64,000 nucleotides of DNA from positions 1 through 64,000 of the forward strand of contig JABANP010000124.1 in NCBI GenBank assembly GCA_013115135.1, in the 5' to 3' direction. This document shows, piece after piece, positions 12,030 to 23,080 of the stretch; the stretch's first letter is position 1, and the number at the start of each line of letters is the position of its first letter. The notes under the pieces are model-generated. The model did no database searches, was not told the DNA's origin, and was given only the letters and a program-made list of their open reading frames with translations. Position numbers and translations under genes: made by a program. The stretch comes from Perkinsus olseni (Eukaryota > Perkinsozoa > Perkinsida > Perkinsidae).

Positions 12030-12051
12030 GTATGGTCACCATACTATGGTG
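12030..12051. repeat. 22-nt inverted-triplication element, U=GTATGGTG
   Basis: Exact form, in non-coding DNA of copy A. Confidence 0.9.
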
Positions 12052-12234
12052 TCTCAGAACCTGTGTGGCAGACATACATGGGCCATGAACGAGGTAGCCT
12101 GTCTGCGAACATTGTTGAATCTAGTCGCCATCCCCCTCACTGGCTTATGCCCTTGTCCACCAACGGCAGGAGCGTCGCACGGTCGCAAGTATCCACGGCG
12201 CGTTTGCAGAAGGCTGAAAGGAAAAAGTCGTTCT

Positions 12235-12256
12235 TACGTCGCCGACGTAACGTCGG
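12235..12256. repeat. 22-nt inverted-triplication element, U=TACGTCGG
   Basis: Exact form, in an intron of copy A. Copies B-D differ at the same place and lack it. Confidence 0.88.
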
Positions 12257-12784
12257 CAAACAGGGAAGTTTCATGAGGTCGGCCTACCCGAAATTGGAGG
12301 TTTTCCTGGTCCATTTGAGTTGCACTGTCCAATCTGCGTATCACATTGTTGAAGGTCCGCAGTCATTTTCGATATCCTGAAACAAGCCAGTAGTTTCAGC
12401 ATAGAACGCTTCCAGAAAGCTCAACTCCTCTTTAGGGAGCAAGTTTCGGACATCGGCCATGTGCACAGCTCCACGGTAACTGAACAATCGATTGATGCTC
12501 GTATGCTGCTCCAAATTTTCTTCTTCGAATAAAGGTGCCGAAGATAAACGACGAGAAAAGAAGACTGAAAATAGTGTCGTTTGTCAGCGTGCGAGCTGCC
12601 GGCGCTGGGTTTAAAGTGCCATGCACTGCTCGACGTATGAAGGACACTCGCAATCGATGCTCATAGGATGATGACGAGGATACAGAATACTCACATGTCA
12701 ATCGGTGACACCACGCCAGATACCAGCATCACACCTACGATGTGAACCTGGGGTTGAGGCTTCGCGGCGAGTCGGGCTGCAAGC

Positions 12785-12806
12785 ATCGCCAGTGGCGATT
12801 CGCCAC
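12785..12806. repeat. 22-nt inverted-triplication element inside exon 5 of copy A, U=ATCGCCAC
   Basis: Exact form. Copies B, C and D carry the single octamer ATCGCCAC at the same exon position (about 18450, 23230 and 31480). The 14-nt gain shifts the reading frame of copy A. Confidence 0.95.
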
Positions 12807-13827
12807 GAAGGCGGCTGAAATGACCGAGCAATACCACGACAACAACGGCTTTGACCTCACCTGAGGATGAAGTTCCAACGAGGTGCACATTTCGATTGAA
12901 GGTTGGATTCTGCTGAATCATTCAGCCTCGAGGGTGGCATTCAGCCTGAATGAACTTGGTGACAACATCGACCCTGCAACACACGAAATCCGTAAACGCA
13001 GTAGGATCAGCTGGCGTAATGGGAACCCACATATCCAGTATGAAGTCCCTCGAAGCCTTGAGTGGCTGGCCCTACGCTGAAGCCTGTGGGAGCCGGCGCG
13101 TCGATCCACACACCGTTGGCTTGTCCCGTCCAGGAGTACCTTTTCAGACACTCTTATATATGCTCGATACAGGGACTTACTGATTCAATCTCAGATTTCC
13201 GGTGTCGTAGTCTCTTATACATGGTCCGTTCATCCGAAGTGCTGCAGTTAGGCTGCTGCCGCCGGGGCCACCCTCGAAATACATGAAAGTCGGTGCGGTC
13301 CCTGGATCCTTGTCCGCTTGAATAGCAGCATAAAAAGTACCTGCTCACCAACAGCATCTAAAACAGCGATGATTTGAGTGGGATCTACTTGGTGAGTGGG
13401 CTAACTTGTATGTATCCGAACTTCTGACTACCAGTGCTGTACGGGCATAAGGTGCGCTCACCGGCTAGCATGCGAGCCTGTCGGGCATCAGACAGTGCAC
13501 CTGAGCAATGCTTACATGTGACCTGCTGGCGAACACACCTCTGCTGTCACTGAGGTTGGCAATGCTCAGCGCCGTCGGTGGCAATGATAATAATATCCAT
13601 AGGGTGATCGCTTCGCGAATCGGAGCAGTTGTCATTGTGCAGAGCCTCACCCGAAGATATCCTGATGAAAGTGCGCTTACGGTGAACTCGAAGCCTGCCT
13701 TGTGGGTCCAAAATCGAGTCACCACCAGGAATACTCAACATTGGGAGACATGAAACTGGTGATGTGCAAGTCGACACTTGTAGTCGCTGTGGGGCAAAGA
13801 AAGAATAATTTCAAGAGTTTTGGCCTA

Positions 13828-13849
13828 CTGTACGGCGTACAGTATACGC
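13828..13849. repeat. 22-nt inverted-triplication element, U=CTGTACGC (one change)
   Basis: The third copy reads TATACGC instead of TGTACGC. Confidence 0.75.
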
Positions 13850-13901
13850 TTGAGCATAATCGATCGCGTTACGTGTTCGGGCCAACTCGCACGCATAAAG
13901 T

Positions 13902-13923
13902 GGTACGCGGCGTACCGTACGCC
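13902..13923. repeat. 22-nt inverted-triplication element, U=GGTACGCC
   Basis: Exact form. Confidence 0.9.
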
Positions 13924-14070
13924 TTCTGTGCGCCCCTAATTAGTAATTGGTCGTAATTGGCAATTACGACGAATGGACGATATTCACTGCCCTCGCCGGG
14001 TGGGCCAGAAAGAAAGACGGTGATAAACTGTGAGCCTAGTGCTGCAATTTGCCAATCACATTATGTACCG

Positions 14071-14551
14071 CTACAAGAAGAACATGTATAGAGAGAGCAT
14101 CAGGAGACAATGATGCAGACAACAGGCGTGACCCCCGTGCGGCGAGGCTAGTGGGAATCCCACTGTGGGATGATTTTTACCTCGGGGACCTGGTATCTTA
14201 GCTCGGTCCTTGTTAATGGCGGGTGAAACGATTCTGTGGTATGGGTTCTGCGAGAGCCAGCTTCCGCATACCGGCCCAGGTCCGATGATTCTGCAATGAG
14301 TTGCCGCTTTGATTTCCTCGTTGGCAATGAGTCGTTGCCACCAGTGTAGTCCCAATGATGGTCGGTGCTGAGAATCGAGTCATGCTGAGGAGAAATATAA
14401 TTTTCGACCGCACCAGCGAACTGCGGAGCCCTAAGGATGGGAAAACGTCCAACCTTCTGAGGCGAATATCATTAGCCCGAGTATGACCCGAGCTGAAAGA
14501 GACAGATACCACAGAAGAGTGATTCTGTGCGTGAGACGATTGTCGGGTCAT
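14071..14551 (-). pseudogene. glyoxalase II pseudogene fragment
   Basis: The minus strand repeats glyoxalase II intron 3 and exon 4, including a corrupted metal motif (DHHWDYTGGN) with a 14-nt insertion after GGN. It continues into an inverted piece of the intron 3 start (compare 6873-6912). Exon order is scrambled and there is no open frame. Confidence 0.75.
14150..14171. repeat. 22-nt inverted-triplication element, U=AGTGGGAT
   Basis: Exact form in the glyoxalase II pseudogene. The intact gene has GGTGGGAT once at the matching intron position, near 6876-6883. Confidence 0.92.
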
Positions 14552-14869
14552 GGCGTCGTACCTTGGGATGATCTAGCTGCCTAGGGCTACTTGTCACGGC
14601 GCCAGAGATGAAGGCGGGCGGAGAAAGTACTCTACCGCTCATTTCACGTTCGCGAAAGACTCATGGGTCTTTGGATCGTGCAACAAATCCCACATGAGAG
14701 TGAATGCCGAGAATGTGAAAAAGTGTACCCGATACATTAAATATTGTGCATATCAACACAGACTATTGGGCAGATGTATCAGCTGCCGGTTGGCTGTATA
14801 GTGTCACAGATTTTTTCCGAAGAGGCGCCGCGATTGTGGACCCCTTTGATCTCCCTACCTTGATCCACT

Positions 14870-15240
14870 GAGCCACTGGATCATGGATCACCGAAATATC
14901 TTAACGACGCCGAGAATTTCTCATGCGAGTGACACGGATCACGGATCACGAATTTGTCTCACAGATCAAAGATCGGAATCAAGAATCTGGTTCAGGCGTC
15001 ATCTGAATCACGAATCGCGCATCAGGATCGTGGATCAAGATTCCGGCTCTTGCATCAAGGTTCAGGATCAGGAATAACGGATCAGAATCGTTATTGCGGG
15101 ATATGGACCAGACTTTTCGACCTTTTGGTGTGGATCTTGGTTCACGGAGCCGGATCAATAGTGCTCCTGGATCATCGCGCAGATCCGTGGATCAGGATCC
15201 GCATACCTACCCTGGAAGTTACAGCGTGAGTATTAGGATC
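14870..15240. repeat. GATCA-rich degenerate minisatellite
   Basis: Dense, irregular repeats of GGATCA / GAATC / CGGATCA-type heptamers. No coding sense. Confidence 0.65.
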
Positions 15241-15246
15241 TGGTGT

Positions 15247-15283
15247 CTCGATAACACGTCACAAGCTGTAACGTGTTATCGAG
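15247..15283. repeat. 13-bp perfect hairpin
   Basis: CTCGATAACACGT and its exact reverse complement are separated by 11 nt. Confidence 0.8.
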
Positions 15284-15290
15284 GCCCGAT

Positions 15291-15365
15291 TCATGTTTGA
15301 AGACGACAAAGGGATGTCATTACCGACATGCGCAGTCTAGGAGAGGCTGTGGTAACTCGGGAAGC
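15291..15365 (+). pseudogene. glyoxalase II exon 8 fragment
   Basis: It resembles the end of glyoxalase II exon 8 and its donor (compare 8360-8430). An in-frame stop and small deletions are present and no other exons are attached. Confidence 0.65.
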
Positions 15366-15998
15366 AAGATACAACTCTTATCGCGAATGATTGACACGAG
15401 TGCATTGTGTAACATGCAACTAGCATGAGGATTTGATAGATGTTAGACGTTGATTTTCTCATCTGGTCTTGTCGATGAGGATTCTTTCGAATCCGCCTTG
15501 AGACTCAAGGCTATAGTGAAGAGCCGTTCCTGGAGTTAACTTTCATATGTGACTCAAACGGGAGTCCCGTTACGGAACTCGATGCATCAACGGTTTGGCC
15601 AGAGCGACGATTTTTGAGGTAGAGAGAAAGTTCTTGGAAAGAGAATCTGAAAAACCTCTCTTGATCACTACACAATGATCATGAAAACCTCCGTCGCGAG
15701 ATTATCAGAAGACTTCAAAATTCTTGTCATGTTCCCAACCCTTCTTTGAGTTGTGCTGAGCCATATAGTTAACACAAGAGTAGAGGTTGAATCAAACTCA
15801 AAGTACTCTCGATGAAAACGAATAAGTAATAAATAGAAGATAGCAATAGGACCTATCAAATAGGCCGGATACGCTCATTAACTCTTGTGAGTTTACTCTT
15901 TCTGGCTCGAATAGGAAATAAACTGGATTTTTAGAACTTGCTACTACTGAAAGCAATTCTAAGTCTCTGTCGCAGACTTCCCTGAGATGAGGAGAAGC

Positions 15999-18900
15999 TC
16001 AGTCGCTCTTCCACAGGTTTCCGGAGAGGTAGGCATAAAATCCCTGTTGCACCTCACGAGGCTTGTATAGCGGAATAATGTGACCGGCATTTGTTACCTA
16101 AACACAAGTCGACAGGATGGTGCCGACAACGGTTACACCGCGAACGCTATTGTAGTTCAGGTAGTGTAATACACTAAGTGTGTCGCAACTACACCATTTC
16201 CAGACCTACTTAGTATAACCCCAAAGTCTCGGGCCCAGAGCAAATCAGTGAAACCCCAGAGCAGTTTAATGAAGCCCAGAGCAAATTAGTAAAACCTCCA
16301 AGCAATTCAATGAAGCCCAGACCCAATTAGTAAAACCGCAGAGTCTGGGCCTTCACAGTAAAACCCCATTCTAAGACCTACTTAGTAAAACTTTTACCAA
16401 GTAGGTCTTGAAATGATGTGGACAGACACTGTCTGTCAGACAGAGCTTAGCTCTCAGAGCCACATACCTCGATGAAGGCGAGTCTCGCTTGATTCGGATA
16501 CTCGAGAGCTCTCATCTTTCCGAGCTCGACTCCTCCAAACTGAGACAGGAACGACTCATCACAATCATGGTGATCAGTGAGTGATCCGACCTTGACTGGG
16601 GTAGGGGGGACGCCTCGCAACTTCTCGCCGTACTTGTCGGCTCCCTTCAAGTTGAGCACCCAAGTTTCGGCACCAACAGAATTTGTTATATAGTCCTGGT
16701 CCCCGTTCATGACTAGTACCTAGTGCAGGACTATACCATACAATAACATTCTTCGGTCACAATGATGAGCTGCGTGGGAGGTATGCCTTTCACGAATCTA
16801 GACTACCAGATAATGGAGCAATGCTGAGTCGTCAACACTGCAGACCCCCCACCCGCTGGAATGAAGCCAGAGCTCAGCGGATGATTTCAAGACACCCTTC
16901 TCCCTACTTTAAACCCTTTGTCAAGGAGGCTGGTCACAAAATAAGTCGTATTATAGGCCGTATATTTGTTGTAGGCGTGAAAGACCTTATGAGGAAGGCA
17001 AGCTCGGCGTGGACCTTGTTGAACAGCCACAACCTCAGCATTAGAACGTTCCCATTTCTTCGAGACGCCGAGCTCCTGCTGGATTTCCTGGTCGTTGAGG
17101 AAAGTATCAACCTAACAGTACAGGAGAGCACAATAGTTTAATTCGTCGGGCTGGCGCGAGGGTGCTCAACGTGAAGAGCGGAACGGAAAAAGAAGCAAAC
17201 AGTCAGTACTGCAATAATAGGAGTTTCATTTGAAGTTCAAATTTTGAACCGACAATGCCACACTGTGGCAGCCACAGCTTACTGGCCAAAACTTGAGGAA
17301 GTACTTAGCCTTCTCTTGGCCATCTAGTACACGGACGTCGTAACTGAGGCGGGCCGGTCACAAAAAGTACCGCAGCTAATGCTATCCATTCAAAAAAATT
17401 GAATTTTGGAGCAAGACCGGACCCGAAAGATCAGAATTTGGCAGAACTTTCGAGCGGTGTGAGTATCGCGGAATAGCTCCCACTCCCCTTACGGAACAAT
17501 GGATTTTTAGTCATCGACCACTAAGAGTCAAATTCACACAGCGACCGAAGAACGGCACTGAGATTCCGGAGGAGCACGTGGAAAGTCTTCCTGGTGAGCG
17601 AAGAGCAGTTGATGACAGCTTCTGCGGTCGCTGATTTATCCCTGCCGCTGTTGGCCGTGTGAGCCTCTTCTGTGAATTCACAGAGTAAATTCTTTAGAAC
17701 TGTGTGGCGTATGCTGCCAATGGCAGCCTGTCATGAGTCGTGGACATTTACGCAGACATTCATGGACCATGTACGAGGTAGCTCGTCTCCGAGCAGAGTT
17801 AAGTCCAATCGCCAGGCCGCTCACTAGCTTCTTTTCTTCTTTTCCAACGGGTTGAGTGTCGCATCATCGCAGGTCTTCACAGCTCGGTTGCAGAAGGCTG
17901 AAAGGAAAATGTCGGCGGAAAGAGCCGTAAGTCGGGAGGTGAGGAACTCCAACTACCCGAAATTGGAGGTTTTCCTGGTCCATTTGAGTTGCACTGTCCA
18001 ATCTGCGTATCACATTGTTGAAGGTCCGCGGTCATTTTGGATACCCTGAAACGCGCCAGTAACTTCGCCATAAAACAATCATGAGAAGCTCAACTCCTCT
18101 TTAGGAAGCAAGTGTCGGGCATCGGCCATGCGCACAGCTCCACGGTAACTGAGCACCGACATCATATGGCATAACTCATTTTTTGGAACGAGGGTTGACG
18201 GCGGAAGAAGGCTAAGCACACTATTGTTCACTGGCTTCCAATTAGGGCGGCGCCCATTGAGCAGAAACACGTGACTTAATGTACCATGGACTGCTCGATG
18301 TGCGAGGGAACATTTCAGTCGATGCTCGCATGAAGATGACGGCGATACAGAATACTCACATGCCAATCGGTGACACCACACCAGATATCAGCATCACACC
18401 TACGATGTGAACCTGGGGTTGAGGCTTCGCGGCGAGTCGAGCTGCAAGCATCGCCACGAAGGCAGCTGAAATGGCCGGGCATTCCCGTGACTACAACGGC
18501 TCTCATCTCACCTGAGGATGAAGTACCGACGAGGTGCACGTTTCTATTGAAGGTTGGATTCTGCTGAGTGAACTTGGTGATAACATCGACCCCTGCAGGA
18601 TGAAGAGTCCATAAGCGAAGTATATCAGCTGGCGTCATTGTAGCTCACATATCCAGTATGAAGTCCTCCAAGCCTCGAGTGACTGGTCCTACACTGAAGC
18701 CTGTAGGAGCCGGCGCATCTATCCACACACCATTGGCTTGGGCCGTCCATGAGTAACTTTCGAGATACGTTTCACTCGGGACAGGGACTCAATGCCACAC
18801 AGGGACTCACAGATTGAGTCTCAGACGTCGAGTGACGAAATCTCTTATGCATGGTCCATTCAGTTGTAGTGCCGCGGCAACGCTGCTGCCGCCGGGTCCA

Positions 18901-19276
18901 CCCTCGAAGTACACAAATGTCGGCGCCGACGCTGGATCCTTGTCGGCTTCAATAGCAGCATAAAAGTACCTGCTCACGAGCAGCATCCGGCCAGCGATGA
19001 TGTGACAGAGTTCTACTTGGTGATTGGGCTAACTTGTATGTATCCGAACTTCTGACTACCAGAGCCATCGGGACACAACGTGCGCTTGCCGGTTAGCATG
19101 CGGGCCTGTATGGAATCTGACAGTGCACCGGAGCAATTCCTCAAGGTGTGTTGACCCACTCCCATGGGCAAAACCACACCTCTGCTGTCGCTGAGATCCG
19201 AAATGCTCAGCGCCGTCGGTGAGAATAATAGTAATATCCATAGCTTGATCGCTTCGCGAATCGCTGGAACTGTCAT
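15999..19276 (-). CDS. S10 serine carboxypeptidase, copy B (integrity doubtful)
   Basis: Secreted peptidase family S10, removing C-terminal residues from peptides in the secretory or vacuolar route or outside the cell. Exon 1 (19017-19276) encodes a signal peptide (LWILLLFSPTALSI) and GYIQVSPITK. Exon 2 (18811-18969) carries FEGGPGGSS; exon 3 (18649-18756) YSWTAQANGVWIDAPAPTGFS. The GTSSSG serine motif, the Asp motif NGDQDYITN and a last exon with NAGHIIPLYKP and stop follow. Against function: the exon 4 acceptor has one G more than copies A, C and D, which shifts frame if that AG is used, and the GTSSSG motif departs from GESYAG. Two 14-nt palindromic insertions lie side by side in an intron. 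It could be a recent pseudogene. Confidence 0.6.
16162..16183. repeat. 22-nt inverted-triplication element, U=TAGTGTAT (one change)
   Basis: The third copy has AGTGTG. Copy C keeps TAGTGTAT uninterrupted near 21558. Confidence 0.85.
16230..16411. repeat. short tandem-like block plus hairpin in copy B
   Basis: Imperfect repeats of GCCCAGAGCAAATTAGTAAAACC type run over 16230-16370. They are followed by a hairpin whose 11-bp arms contain AAGACCTACTT and its complement (16372-16411). Confidence 0.6.
17228..17249. repeat. 22-nt inverted-triplication element, U=ATTTGAAC
   Basis: Exact form in an intron of copy B. Copy A has ATTTGAAC once near 11769, and copy D has GTTTGAAC near 30290. Confidence 0.95.
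17256..17277. repeat. 22-nt inverted-triplication element, U=TGCCACAG
   Basis: Exact form, 6 nt from the previous element. Copies A and C have the octamer once (near 11783 and 22367). Confidence 0.95.
17713..17734. repeat. 22-nt inverted-triplication element, U=GCTGCCAT (one change)
   Basis: The third copy reads CTGTCAT. Confidence 0.75.
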
Positions 19277-19785
19277 TATGGAGAAGATCCCGAATATATC
19301 CTGATGAAGTTTCGCATGGGAGAACTTCGCCTATGTTCAACCCGTGGCCCTTGTAGCGTGCGCTGCGCAGGTGACACGCAAGTACACTCCATCGGTGTGA
19401 CACGAGAACCACGCTAAGGTTGCAGCCTGTCAATAGCAGGCTCTTCTCGAAACGCAAAACGCTCCTCATGCCTACCCCGAAGACCTTCAGCTTACACGAC
19501 TAGAACACCGGTACCACAGCGGGTTTAGAACGACCAGAGGCGGCGCTGCTTCTGCTGATGCTCGGCCTTAGCTGAGCTAGGTTAGCTCGGCGCTACTTGC
19601 CGCCATTTGCTGCGTATAATTTGCACTATAGCGACAACGTAGTGGCGACTTTACGTTATGTAACAGCTACAGACTTGCTCAGTACTACTCAGCTGTTAGG
19701 TTATCATCGCTGTACTGCGCACCATAGGTCTGAGAGCCACCTGGCACTTTGCACTCAATTGCATTGCAATTGCACGCGTGCATGA

Positions 19786-19807
19786 GTATACGACGTATAC
19801 TATACGC
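19786..19807. repeat. inverted-triplication element, hexamer TATACG
   Basis: The three hexamer blocks are exact; one spacer base departs from the rule. Confidence 0.75.
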
Positions 19808-20391
19808 GCCACACTAAACTCAGCTCACTAAGCCCGGCTTAGTGAGCTCTAGATTACATCATCACTTAAATCTCCTCGAAACATGTTTCACCTAAACAGC
19901 CGCTTCAATAGCCACGCTGTGCTCAGTGCAGTGTACTGAGTTATAGCGCATATTGTCGAAGGTACTCGCGCTGTCACTAAGCTTGCCTTGGTGTCGAGCA
20001 ACGAATGTATTAGCAGTCGCTACCCCCGTTGTGATTTCGCTGGAGCGTGAAACTCTGGTGTCGTTCCGATCACAGAGAACAACGCCCTTCCTGAACAGGA
20101 AAACTCTAGTCCGCGGATTGACAGGCAGGCTACTCCAAACCTCAGAGAGGCCAGCCAAACAGGCGTACCAGAGTCCAGAATCCAAGGTGCTCCTGAAAGG
20201 CCTACGCCAGGGTCCCGCGAGCAGCACTTTCTGTTTTCCTTCCCGTAATATCCGATAGTAATATATACTGTCAACGCCAGCTTGGATTGAACAGTATTCA
20301 GTCGATCCAGTGGACTGGGCCACGGTCAGTGTTACCATTAACCTACGCTGAACAAGTTAGTCTGTTCCCTGATCTGAAATTGACAACGCAG

Positions 20392-20413
20392 TACCCGACT
20401 CGGGTAACCCGAA
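20392..20413. repeat. inverted-triplication element, hexamer ACCCGA
   Basis: Hexamer blocks exact. The same, more decayed element is present in the paralogous flank at about 28388-28409, so this insertion predates the duplication. Confidence 0.8.
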
Positions 20414-21498
20414 GGATAATAGTTCGAAGGGTCATCACTCTGTGCTTCGCGGACCTCATGCTCTCTAAGTGAACCACCGGTAGAACCTGGGCAATTTCAC
20501 TGGAGCCTCGGCTCGGAAGAGTCGGTAGGGTCTGACCAAGTACAGCTCCGACATGTTTGCGCGAACACAACGCACAAGCGAGTAGCTGTCTCGGTAATAC
20601 CGAGTCGGCATTGACTTCCCAGCATCAAGGACTTCCGTCGAAATTCCGCAGATCCTCACTTTATCACTGCAAAATGATCTAAAAACTTCATTGGAGAGAA
20701 ATACGGCACGGTTTCTTGGAGGAGAAATCGATTTGCTGGGGATAGAACCCTGGCTTGTCGGTGAACCTGGTTGGATACCGGGCATGCGCTAAGTCGGATT
20801 CGGGCATGAATGGTGCGGAGGTAGGAATCCTTCGGAAGCTTCAGGCACGGCTTCGCAACAGGAGCTAATGGTGCCCTTCGGCACTGATTTTTTTCTTTCT
20901 CAAAATAATCCCTTGATGTTGGGGGACTAGAGATGAGATGACTGTGTGGTCAACACGCGAGTAGCTATCCCACTACAGTCACGCTCAACCTCTGGTCTGT
21001 ATTGCCAAACTCAGGCCCCGGTTTTCGGGCCTCGGGTTTGAGGTTTGGTCAATACCTCGCCCATCCCCAGCGTCTATGGGATTTCTCGTAGCGAGATTAT
21101 CACTATTCTTGTAAGGTTCCCAACCTCTCTTTGAGTTGTGCTGTGCCATATAGTTAACACAAGAGTAGAGGTTGAATCAAACTCAAAGTAATCTTGATGA
21201 AAACCAATAAGTAATGAATAGAATATAATAATAGGACCTATCAAATAGTTCGAACACTCTCGTTGACTCTTGTGAGTTTACTCTTTCTGGATCGAATAGA
21301 AAATAAACCAAACTTGCTACTACTGAAGGCATTTCTGAGTCTCCATCGCAGGCTTCCTAAAGTTAGGCAGATAAAGGTCAGTCGCTCTTCCAGAGGTCGC
21401 CGGAGAGGTAGGCATAAAATCCTTGTTGCAACTCGCGAGGCTTGTACAGCGGAATAATGTGACCGGCATTTGTTACCTGAACACAAACGGACAGGATG

Positions 21499-21520
21499 GT
21501 ACCGAGTCGGTACTACCGAC
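21499..21520. repeat. 22-nt inverted-triplication element, U=GTACCGAC
   Basis: Exact form. Copy B has GTGCCGAC once at the same place (near 16120). Confidence 0.93.
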
Positions 21521-21890
21521 AATGGTTAGTAGGCATTGGCTACCCCGTGTTGCTCGCGTAGTGTATCGCAACTAGACAGGCAAACCAACATACCTCGATT
21601 AAGGCGAGTCGTGCTTGATTTGAATACACGAGAGCTCTCATCATTCCGAGTTCGACTCCTCCATACTGAGACAGGAATTGCTAATCACAATCGTTGGGGC
21701 CGGGTAGTGATCTTACCTTGACGGGAACAGCGGGGACGCTGCGCAACTTCTCGCCGTACTTGTCGGCTCCCTTCAAGTTGAGCACCCAAGTCTCTGTACC
21801 ACCAAAATTACATACGTAATCCTGGTCCCCGTTCATGACTAGTACCTATTCTAACACCAGACAATAGTCTAGCACGCTGTATCGAAGTTA

Positions 21891-21931
21891 TGCGCCATAA
21901 TAACCAGAGAAGGCTTTTTTGGTTATTATGG
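21891..21931. repeat. 13-bp hairpin
   Basis: GCCATAATAACCA and its exact reverse complement flank a short T-rich loop. Confidence 0.8.
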
Positions 21932-23044
21932 CTTTTCTGAAGAGCGTTTTAATACTGAGTCGTCAATCCTGCCAGCCCAATTAAAATGGAACCATTGCTC
22001 AGTGAATGATTCCCCTTTTTTTACCTTGAATCCCTTGTCAAGAAGGCTGGCCACGAAATAAGTCGTATCGTAGGCCGCGTATTTGTTGTAGGCGTCAAAG
22101 ACCTTACAAAAAAGGAGACAACGTTCAACTTGGGATCTCTCCCACAGCAATAACCTCGTTATTAGAAGCTTCCCACTTTTTCGAGACGCCCAGCTCCTTC
22201 TGGGTTTCCTGGTCGTTGAGGAACGTGTCAATCTAACAAGACAGAGGAGCACTGTAGTCGAATTCGTCGCGCCGGCAAGAGAGTGCTCAACGCTAGGAGC
22301 GGAACGAGACAAGAAGCAAATATTTAGTACGAATGCTCTGATAGGAGTTCTATTCGGACCGACAGTGCCACAGCTTACTGTCCAAGACTTGAGGACATAC
22401 TTTGTATCCTCTTGGCCACTTGGCACACGGACGTCGTAACTGATACAGTCCGGCCAGAAAATATCCACACCTTCAATACTCGAGCTGGACCCGAAGCATC
22501 AGATCGGGAATTTGTAGAGCTTCCGAGCGGTGTGAGTTTCGCACAACAGCTCTCAATTCTCATTGACAAAAATGGCTTTAGAGATTATCGACGCATCTAA
22601 TCGCGAGATCGCTCACTAGCTTATGCTCTTCTTCATCAACGGGTCGAGCGTCGCAGTATCGCAAGTTCCCGCGGCTTGTTTGCAGAGTGCTGAAGTAAAA
22701 AAGTCGATCATATGCCGGCAGACTGGGCGGTTATTCGTGAGGTCGGCCTACCCGAAATTGGAGATTTTCCTGGACCATTCGAGTTGCACTGTCCAATCTG
22801 CGTTTCACATTGTTTAAGGTCTGCAGTCATTTTCGAAATCCTGAAACACGCTGGTAGTTTAACCGAAGAACGATCCTGTGAAGCTCAACTCCTCTTTAGG
22901 GAGCAAGTTTCGGACATCGGCCATGTGTACAGCTCCACGGTAACTGAATAATCGATTGATGCTTATTAATCCTGCTCTTTGTTTTTTGGAACGAAGATTG
23001 ACCTTGACAGAAGACATCGGGCGTGGCTGAACGTGCCATGGAGT

Positions 23045-23080
23045 GTTCGATCATCCGATGATCATCATCGAACTTCGATG
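23045..23080. repeat. nested inverted-triplication elements
   Basis: The inner element at 23049-23070 has U=GATCATCG and is exact. Removing its 14 extra bases leaves an exact outer element with U=GTTCGATG. Copies A, B and D have only a single TCGAYG-type site here, for example near 18295. Net gain is 28 nt. Confidence 0.92.

Larger units (their letters stand above)
11111..13635 (-). pseudogene. S10 serine carboxypeptidase, copy A (broken)
   Basis: It matches copies B-D exon by exon. The signal peptide (LWILLSLPPTALSI), FEGGPGGSS, WIDAPAPTGFS, GTSSSG and NGDQDY blocks are all present. Breaks: a net 13-nt loss in exon 1 that shifts frame before ALSDARQARML; one extra G near the end of exon 3; a 14-nt palindromic insertion in exon 5 (12785-12806); and loss of the last exon with the catalytic NAGH histidine. 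After KLRGV the sequence jumps to DNA that in copy B lies about 0.8 kb further downstream, which suggests an internal deletion. The ATG used is equivalent to that of copy D. Confidence 0.85.
13636..14070. other. upstream flank of copy A, palindrome-rich
   Basis: No gene is visible. It holds two triplication elements and a further small palindrome (GTAATTGGCAATTAC, near 13962). Confidence 0.5.
19277..21377. other. spacer between copies B and C, duplicated at 27.4-29.2 kb
   Basis: No gene is visible. The parts around 19.5-19.7, 19.9-20.6 and 20.6-21.3 kb align with 27.5-29.2 kb, marking the flanks of the amplified carboxypeptidase unit. A tRNA-like T-arm (GGGTTCTATCCC, minus strand) lies at about 20738-20749. 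Confidence 0.6.

Noticed and set aside
14298..14340. 14-nt insertion in the glyoxalase pseudogene next to GGN
   Set aside because: Length fits but the middle block is not the reverse complement of the target, so it is not called as an element.
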